A stretch of 64,000 nt of DNA from Cymodocea nodosa (lineage: Eukaryota; Streptophyta; Magnoliopsida; Alismatales; Cymodoceaceae): NCBI GenBank assembly GCA_036874045.1, contig CM072341.1:1934501-1998500 (forward strand), in the 5' to 3' direction. This document shows, piece after piece, positions 57,085 to 64,000 of this stretch. Each line of letters opens with the position of its first letter. The first letter of the stretch is position 1. The translations under genes and the position numbers were made by a program. The notes below the pieces were generated by a model that saw only the letters and a program-made list of their open reading frames with translations, did no database searches and was not told the DNA's origin.

Positions 57085-59382
57085 TTGTTGCTGTTACAAC
57101 CTGCGACGATGGTCTCCAAGTTCTACAAAGGTCGTGGCAAAGGAAAAGGCAAAAGTAGAAGAGATGCAAAAGGAAAAGAAATAGAAAATGATGAAGTTCC
57201 ACGTACTTGGTTCAAGAAAATATTTCAAGTGGACAAAAGGTTAGAAGAACTTTATAGAGATTACTTCTTTTCTCAGGATATATTAGATGAAGTTAGACAA
57301 GAACTTCAACATACTGATGCAAGTATTACATACATGGGTATTCGAAGTAAATATGATAAAGAATACAGAATGAAATGTGCTGAGATTGCATTTTTGGAAC
57401 AGTATGCAAAATATTTGGAAAAAGGTGTAGGTTCATCAAATAGAACTCCTCAAACTCCTATAAACGGTACAAGACTACATGCATTTGAGGAAGAGCATGA
57501 ATCAGCTGTCCCTACTCCTTTATATTCAAAACAAGTAGAATCAGATATTGCTGTAGACAAAACAAAAGTTGATAGTCTTCGAAAGGTTGTTGCAATAGAA
57601 TGTGCCTTAGAAGAATTAAAGCAGAAAACTTTTATGGAGCAATTTGAAAAGAAACCAGCAATACTTGCAAAGGAGAAACAGAAATGTTATAGAAGAAGGA
57701 AAGTCAGAAAAATTATGTCTAAGGAAACAAAGTCTTTTGAAAAAGGGAAATCAGATGAAAATTTATTTCCAAAGGACAATGTATGTCTAGACATTGTACC
57801 TTATTGTGCATCTGATAAACTCATCAGTTCCGAACACACTGAAACTGATGAAGATAATGAGACTTTATTTTCCCTTGCTAGAAAACTTGAGAAGAAATCC
57901 AAGTCAAATATGAGCTCAAGTTTTTCTATTAGTACAAGTCCTGATGATGCAGAAATTGACAAATTAGAGCATCAGTCACCTGACATTGAACAAGTTATTG
58001 CAGATATAATTGACAATGTTGAGGCAGTAACTAGTTCAAAGGCTGAATCATCTAGAGTAGCAGATATTGAAAATGTTAAAACTCCAGAAGAGCTAAAAGT
58101 TAACCAACCTTCTACAGAATCTATAGAAGCAGAGTCTGAGAATTCACAGCATGAATCAATGGAAATATCTGTTGAACAAAATGAACAATTACAGACAGAT
58201 ACACCGGTTGTAGAATTTGTGGAAAAATTGTACTCTGAACATTCTATAGAGACTGAACAGATGAATGTTGAGCATATTGACAATGTTCCTAACACTGTTG
58301 AAGCTAAAGAATCAAGCTTACTTGAGCAGCTTCAAGATAATATTTTGGAAGAGGAACAACATGACATTCATTTTGAAGAAGAGGTTCCTGAAGATGAATT
58401 AAACTCTGAATCACAGCTTCAGGTATCACCTTCTTTATGTACAATATTAAAAATTCAAGGTAATGCAATTCATTTTAGATCTTAAGAAGCATTACAGAAA
58501 TACAATAATCTGATTACATGTCAGATTCTTCATGCTCGTCTAATAAAATTCAAAAATTTGATGGAAATAAGAGATCTGTTTGAGTTTCAAGGTCTCATTA
58601 AATTCTTGCTAGTAGGAACGAAATGGAAGCAATACACAGAGCTTATTGCAGCTTTTTATAGCAATCTGGTCAAGAATGGAAATTTTCTGAAAACTCAAAT
58701 AAATGAATAGGAGTTTATGTTGTCTCCTGAGTTAATTTTTGAAGTTTTAGGATTAAAGAATGAAGGTGTTGTTGTTACCAATAGATTTGACATGATAAGA
58801 CAACTGGAATGGAACATTCAGTCTTTATCAAAAATTCTAGATGTATATTCTGAAATGAGATTAATGGAAAATCTAAACGTAGAGGCAAGGTTTATTGCAA
58901 ATATATTGCATGCAAATTTATTTCAGAGAGTTGGACACAATATGGAAGTCAGCAGAAGTTGTTTATATGCAACTTATAGCTTGCTGAATAGAATTCAAAT
59001 CAATTGGTTTGATGTTTTCACCTCTCAACTACAGCATATGAGTTCAAAGTTATTTTATGGTGATGCTGTATGTAGACTCATTGCAAGCCAATTGAATTTA
59101 TCCGACTGGCCCTCTGAAACTAAAGGCATGAGAGCATTTAGTGTCAAAGATTTGCAAAAATTCCAAGCCATGCATAAACCTCAACGACAACAACAACAAC
59201 AACCTGATACAGACCATATACAACAACAACAACAACAACAAAGTTATTCAGTTCAAGCAGAACAGCAAACCCAGCTACCTCCTAACTTAGATGTAGTACT
59301 TAACGACATCAGAAATGATATTAGGCATCTAGGAGATAAAATATGTAATGCTATAAGTGATATACTTAGGAGGGGTCGATAA
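57085..59382 (+). pseudogene. post-pol extra ORF of S2 (fossil)
   Basis: Same sense as pol. Begins with a very basic segment ('YKGRGKGKGKSRRDAKGKEI', from about 57109), then 'FQVDKRLEELYRDYFFSQDI', a long acidic region, and a conserved C-terminal domain with 'FEFQGL', 'AAFYSNL', 'VLGLKNEGV', 'ARFIANILHANLFQRVGHNM', 'SRSCLYATYSLLN' and 'SKLFYGDAVCRLIASQLNLS', closing with a Gln-rich stretch and 'DIRHLGDKICNAISDILRRG'. No signal peptide or membrane helix seen. The aromatic 'FYSNL...LGL' core recalls PF20167. Shared with S1 and S0. Mostly open but broken in about two places. Confidence 0.72.
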
Positions 59383-59875
59383 CTGTTTTTGTTTGTTTCT
59401 GAATACAAAATGTAATGTTTGTATTACTTGTTTGATTTGATTGAACAATACATTTTTCTGTAAATGTCTTCAATTATTATTCTTATTTACAGAAAGAGTT
59501 GTTGTAATTATATCTCATGTATATATATATATATATATATTCTCTGTAATTATCTTTTTGATTAATGACAAAAAGGGGGAGAAATATTATAAAAAGATGA
59601 TTATGATCTTAATTACATATATATATTATAAAATGAGATGCTATTTAAATGGTTATTGTAATCTGACAGATGATAATTAGAAAATTGATACTTATATAAT
59701 TATTGACATCTGAGAGTTTTAGTTCTGAGAGGTAAAATTTACACAAACAATAGAAATAAGCTTAAGTGAACTTAAGTCAACAAACAAGTTTGTTGAATTA
59801 AAAGTTAACCCAACGAAGGTGCTTTGTTGAGTTAAACATATTTCATAATTGATTTAATATGGTTTTGTCATCATC
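59383..59875 (+). other. S2 3' untranslated region
   Basis: Non-coding, with a (TA)n run at about 59519-59540 and a second purine-rich copy 'GACAAAAAGGGGGAGAAATA' near 59568-59587, 300 bases before the true polypurine tract. Confidence 0.65.
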
Positions 59876-59889
59876 AAAAAGGGGGAGAT
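59876..59889 (+). other. polypurine tract of S2
   Basis: AAAAAGGGGGAGAT directly before the 3' LTR. Same core in element C. Confidence 0.9.
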
Positions 59890-61495
59890 TGTTGAGTATT
59901 TTTGTTTTGATGATGTGTGCTGAATGAAAATAATCATATTTGCTCAATTACTATTGCTTGTGAAAAGAAATTAAAATCATCAATTAATACAGAAAAAGCT
60001 TACTGATATAAATACTTGTCTGTATTGGATCTGAAATTAATATCTAGTCGTTTCGTTGCATTAATTTCTCATTTAGCTAAACGTTAAGTTAACATGTGTT
60101 TTTATTGAAAAGCATGATATGTTTTAATGCTATATCTTCTATATCATGAATAGTGCACGTTTAGACAACTCGTTAAGTTAGAGTTTTGTTTGTATAGAGG
60201 TCACGTGAGAACTCGTTAAGTTAGAGGCTTCAAGGTTAAAATAGGTCACGTGATAACTCGTTAAGTTAGTGAGTAAAAGAAGAGACGAACTCGTTAAGTT
60301 ACATGTGGTGAAATTATAAGTTACGAATGTTGTATTGTATCACGTGAGGTGCACATGTTTAACTCGTTAAGTTAATATAACTAAACGCGTTGAGTTGCTA
60401 TATTGAACACTAAGGCAACGCGTTAGGTTAGCGTTTTAAACTTAAGTTGTTATTTTTTGCACGTGGTAAAATTCTTATTATAAAAACATTTGTGTATTAC
60501 TGGTTCGTTGAGATATCATAACACAATGGAAATGGTTCGTTGAGTTATCATAACACAACAGAGATGGTTCGTTGAGATAGCATAACACTATGAACTTAGT
60601 TTGTTGAGTTAGCTACAGTACTTGTCACGTGAAATGGCACATGAGGAACTCGTTAAGTTAGAAACGTTAAGTTATATATATACTTGTGTTGCTCGTTTAG
60701 TTAACATTAAAGTAACGACTTCTTATTACACTGATGAAAAACTTTTGGACGAGAAAGTTTATTTTGCAGGAAATTTTTCAGAGATCCAGGACTGATGATT
60801 AAAGAAAATTTGAAATATAAACGTGGGTTAGAACGTGTGTGTTTCGATGAAGGAAAAAGGAAAGACGTGGAGAAGTGGAAAACTAGTAGTGGTTAAACGT
60901 GAAGGATATGCATGAAATGAAGATACAGTATAAAAGACATAGAATTCTCGTTGATCAATTTATCCTTGCACACAAAACGAAAAATCTTTTCAAGGATCAA
61001 ACCATCCCTGCACACCAAAAGAAAAATCTTTTTCAGGGATCACAAAACACCTCTTCGGGAAAATCTCTCAAGTGGAAGAAAGTTCAGTGAAGCATAAAAA
61101 GGTAAGATTTTCGTCACTGAAGATTTGAAGTATTAGAAGAAAGCAAATTCGGTGAAGCATGAAAAGACAAGATATTCGTCACTAAAGAATTGCTGAAGAA
61201 GAAGAAGAAGAAGAAGAAAGATCTCAAATAGGGAGAAAAGTTTTAAATTCTGCAAATTAGTTTTCTTTGTTTTTAGTTATGAAATTGTTTAGATGATACA
61301 TGGTATCGAAATATAATTGCATCTACAATTTCTGAGGAGAATTGAATTATATATTGTAATTGAAACCTTGAATAAAAATGATTTTATGAAAACAATGTCT
61401 CGACTTGTTTTTGAGCTTTAAAGTTTCAATTATATTTTAGAAAATATTAAAGATACACAATTCACCCCCCTCTTGTGTAGCCATACGATCCTACA
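59890..61495 (+). repeat. 3' LTR of S2
   Basis: Matches the 5' LTR along its length, ends CCTACA and is followed by the ATTTG duplication. TATA at 60929. A short open frame at 60899-61090 lies across R/U5 and is not kept in the 5' LTR, so it is not called. Confidence 0.95.
60929..60936 (+). promoter_or_regulatory. TATA box of the S2 3' LTR
   Basis: TATAAAAG. Could drive read-out transcription to the right into 61501 onward if active. Confidence 0.55.
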
Positions 61496-61500
61496 ATTTG

Positions 61501-61504
61501 TCAA

Positions 61505-61535
<31 letters not shown>

Positions 61536-61716
61536 AAATTACAAACATATCGACATTTTACAATATAAGTAAGTGATTACTACATTTAATCCCTACGCCT
61601 TAATTCATCTACTTCGTTCTGGAGTTTTTCTAATTGTTGCTCTAATTGATTTATCCATTCTAGAGCTTTTGATGTTTCTCTAGAAGGTCTTGCAATCCTA
61701 GTATCAACAACAATAG
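61501..61716 (-). pseudogene. coiled-coil C-terminal fragment of unknown ORF
   Basis: After a (TA)n run (about 61505-61530), the minus strand encodes 'RPSRETSKALEWINQLEQQL' then 'EKLQNEVDELRRRD' and a stop near 61594. The heptad spacing of Leu suggests a coiled coil. It abuts the LTR at 61717 and cannot be extended. It may be the end of a retroelement ORF into which both neighbours inserted. No family recognised. Confidence 0.4.
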
Positions 61717-61926
61717 TGTTGAGTATTTTGTTTTGATGATGTGTGCTAAACGAATGTAATCATATTTACTCAATTACTATTATTTATGAAAGTAAATTAA
61801 GAACATCAATTAATACAGAAAAAATTTACTAATATAAATACTTGTCTGTAATGGATCTGAGATTATACTAAGATAAATAACTAGTTATTAAGTTATACTA
61901 ACTTTCATTTAACTAAACGTTAAGTT

Positions 61927-63385
61927 TGTTAGGAACGTATGGCTTCACTAGAAGGGGGGTGAATGGTGATCAGTGTGTATTTAAGCCTATTTTTAACTTT
62001 ACTAACTAATCTAATTAGTCAGTTTGCACAAGTACTAATCAAATATAAATAAACATGCACAACAGAAATAAAGTAAGAAGCACAAGGGAATTTTAGGTGG
62101 TTCACGAACTCGGCTAGTCCACCCCCAAGGGTCACTTGGGCTTCACTAAGTGTCTCAACACTTACATACACTTGCTTTCAGGTCGAAGCAAGAACCAACC
62201 ATTCACTTGAGCTTTCTGGTCGTAACTCTAACCAACCACACAGAAGTTTTCAGGTATAAACTTTAGTAAACTAACCTTTTGAGTTTTCAGGTCGAAACTC
62301 AAACCAACAACTGAATGAAGTTTTAAGGTTGAAGCCACAAACCAAATGATCCTTCTTGGATCAGACTTTCAGCACTTGGAGAGCTTTAAGAATCTTCTTG
62401 TAAAATCCAGCTTTCAATCGATTCTATGTTGTAGTCAATCTGAATTGAGCCTTTATTCTGTAACAATAATTGATCTACAATGTATACTGTATCTCTGTAT
62501 GTGATTGTATCTATATTCTCACTTCATAGCTCTACTGAATATTGAATGATCCGTCTGTATTTATGTTTGAACTACCAACGATCATATTTTTACTTCAACG
62601 GATTGATCTTCTATACTTGCGGAGTTTGCAGATCCAAATATGGTAAGTTACTGTTCGGAAAGGTGTTTCAAGATAACCTTCTGATTTTCTCAAACTTTCG
62701 AATAGTTATCTATATAACTTTCCGAAGGATAATCATAACTCACCGAAAATCCACTTAAGTTCTTTTGTCACGTGAAGTATTTAAAGTTCGGATACTTGCA
62801 GTTGTAACTCACCGAAATTCTCTTGACTATCGGATAGTTAGCTATAGTAACTCTCCAATTTTCTTCTTCTAAGCTTCTGACAGCTGTCTTTTCATTTCTG
62901 CACGTGCATAATAGAATAACTTAAGTTTCCTGTAACTCACCGAAACTCTTCAAATTTCGAATAATTAGCTATAGTAACTTTCCAATTCTTCTTTTAAGCT
63001 TCTGTTTGGATTTCTGCATGTAAATTCAATGACTTAAGTTTTGGATAGTTAACTTTCTAACTCTCCAATTTTCCTTGAGCTTTCAGATAGTTAACTCCTT
63101 AACTCTCCAATCATTCAACTAACAGTCTTTCACAACTCTCTGAAGGCTTTTATGATTTCGAATAGTTATTCTTCTAACTGTCCGAAAGTATTTCTACTAC
63201 TTTTACTCTTCAGATACTTAAGCATGTAACTGTCCGATTTTCCTATAGCTCTATAGCAACAAATTCTGGAACTACCTGCATCTGTTTATCTACCTTTTAA
63301 TCTTTTGTTGAGCTGTCATATCTGTGAAAAATAATTTGTTTCCTCACATTGGTTTTTGCATTATCAAAATACTAGGGTCCTAACA
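61927..63385 (-). mobile_element. solo LTR of Sirevirus family C
   Basis: TGTTAGGAACG...CCTAACA, 1.46 kb, flanked by AAGTT on both sides (61922-61926 and 63386-63390). Same orientation and layout as the C LTRs: hairpin cluster near the left end and 'CGGATAGTTA/TAACTCACCGAA' words in U3. Formed by LTR-LTR recombination after insertion. Confidence 0.93.
62124..62303 (-). other. hairpin cluster in the solo C LTR
   Basis: CCCAAG/CTTGGG (62124-62140), AAGTGT/ACACTT (62148-62163), CTTGCTT/AAGCAAG around TCAGGTCG (62171-62192), AAGTTT/AAACTT around TCAGGTAT (62244-62263) and TTTGAGTTT/AAACTCAAA around TCAGGTCG (62278-62303). Stems differ from those of the other two LTRs while remaining paired. Confidence 0.62.
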
Positions 63386-64000
63386 AAGTTAACGTGTGTT
63401 TTTATTGTAAAGCATGATATGTTTTAAAGTTATATTTTTTGTATCATGTACAGTGCACGTTAAGACAACTCGTTGAGTTAGTGTGTTATTTGTATAAATG
63501 TCATGTGAGAACTCGTTGAGTTATAGGCTTAAAGTTTAAAATAGGTCACATGAGAACTCGTTAAGTTAGTGAGTAAAAGAGCAATAGGAAGAGACAAACT
63601 CATTAAGTTAATATTGTGCACGTGGTGAAATTGAGCTTTACGAATATTATATTGTATCACACGAGTTGCACATGTTTAACTCGTTAAGTTAACATAATTG
63701 CATGTGTTGAGTTGCTATATTGAACACTAAAGCAATGCATTAAGTTAGCGTTATAAACTTAAAGTTATTATTCTTGCACGTGGTAAATACTTTATTGTTT
63801 AAAATATTTGTGTATTACTGGTTTGTTGAGTTATCAATAACACAACGGAGTTGGTTCGTTGAGTTAACTGTAATACCATGAAACTAGTTTTTTGAGTTAG
63901 CGTAACACCACAAACTTAGTTTGTTGAGTTAGCTATAGTACTTGTCACGTGATTTGGCACATGATGAACTTGTTAAGTTAGATACGTTAAGTTATAAATA

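Larger units (their letters stand above)
48342..61495 (+). mobile_element. Sirevirus element S2, structurally complete but broken
   Basis: 13.15 kb with two LTRs (48342-49944 and 59890-61495), Met-tRNA primer site, gag, protease, integrase, RT, RNase H, internal purine tract, post-pol ORF, polypurine tract and target duplication ATTTG (48337-48341 and 61496-61500). A hand count gives about 40 differences between the LTRs over about 1,600 bases (about 2.5%), which at a commonly used plant rate of 1.3e-8 per site per year is near one million years. The coding parts have about ten breaks, so it is not autonomous. Confidence 0.95.
61717..64000 (+). repeat. S1/S2-type Sirevirus LTR, interrupted, running off the right edge
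   Basis: Starts TGTTGAGTATTTTGTTTTGATG as in S2 and resumes after the inserted solo LTR at 63386 with 'AACGTGTGTTTTTATTG' and the 'ACTCGTTGAGTTA/ACTCGTTAAGTTA' words. More diverged from the S2 LTRs than they are from each other. Whether it belongs to a full element or a solo LTR cannot be told from this window. Confidence 0.8.

Noticed and set aside
57085-59382. A true envelope gene in S2
   Set aside because: No signal peptide, fusion peptide or transmembrane helix is visible. The composition is basic, acidic and Gln-rich.
60899-61090. 63-residue ORF in the S2 3' LTR
   Set aside because: It spans the hairpin leader and the 5' LTR copy does not keep the same open frame. Treated as chance.

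Overview
This window is AT-rich plant nuclear DNA made almost entirely of nested LTR retrotransposons. I saw no intact host gene, no tRNA or rRNA gene and no CRISPR array. An angiosperm is indicated by two things. First, Ty1/copia elements of Sirevirus type: an initiator-Met-tRNA primer site, a gag with a CCHC knuckle and a 'K-ALKVTWDD' acidic tail, and a third ORF after pol. Second, Ty3/gypsy elements of Athila type: an Asp-tRNA primer site, an 'FMDDF' reverse transcriptase and an extra ORF after integrase. All are fossils with multiple breaks in their coding parts. The species cannot be told from the sequence.

Layout. 1-11260: minus-strand Sirevirus S1, running off the left edge and inserted into an older plus-strand Sirevirus remnant S0 (11261-12854). 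From 12855 a chain of insertions follows: Athila relative A' (12855-16978) was entered by gag-only Sirevirus C (16979-22477, minus), which was entered by gypsy B (22478-25553), which was entered by Athila element A (25554 to about 32840). The right-hand halves of this chain were not found. 32841-48341 is a mosaic of Athila pieces: a short plus-strand gag piece, then two minus-strand bodies (G4 and G3). It holds one solo LTR (34305-36546, 5-bp target duplication GTCGT) and a captured F-box gene fragment (about 44800-45530).

48342-61495: Sirevirus S2, the best-preserved unit. It has two similar 1.6-kb LTRs, a perfect 5-bp target duplication (ATTTG), primer site, gag, pol, a post-pol ORF and a polypurine tract. 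A hand count of LTR differences (about 40 in about 1,600 bases) suggests an insertion of the order of one million years ago. 61717-64000 is another LTR of the S1/S2 type, interrupted by a solo LTR of family C (61927-63385, target duplication AAGTT).

The signals most worth following are RNA-level ones in the LTRs. Family C LTRs carry, downstream of the TATA box, a cluster of small hairpins whose 8-base loop is nearly constant while the stems change in a paired way. S2 has a tandem pair of leader hairpins differing by one compensated base pair. Other points of note are an F-box/F-box-associated gene fragment captured in a gypsy gag region, Athila families whose gag begins at the zinc knuckle with no capsid-type domain, the same short palindromic motifs in unrelated copia and gypsy LTRs, and a pol-less Sirevirus carrying a tandem repeat and six polypurine-like tracts.
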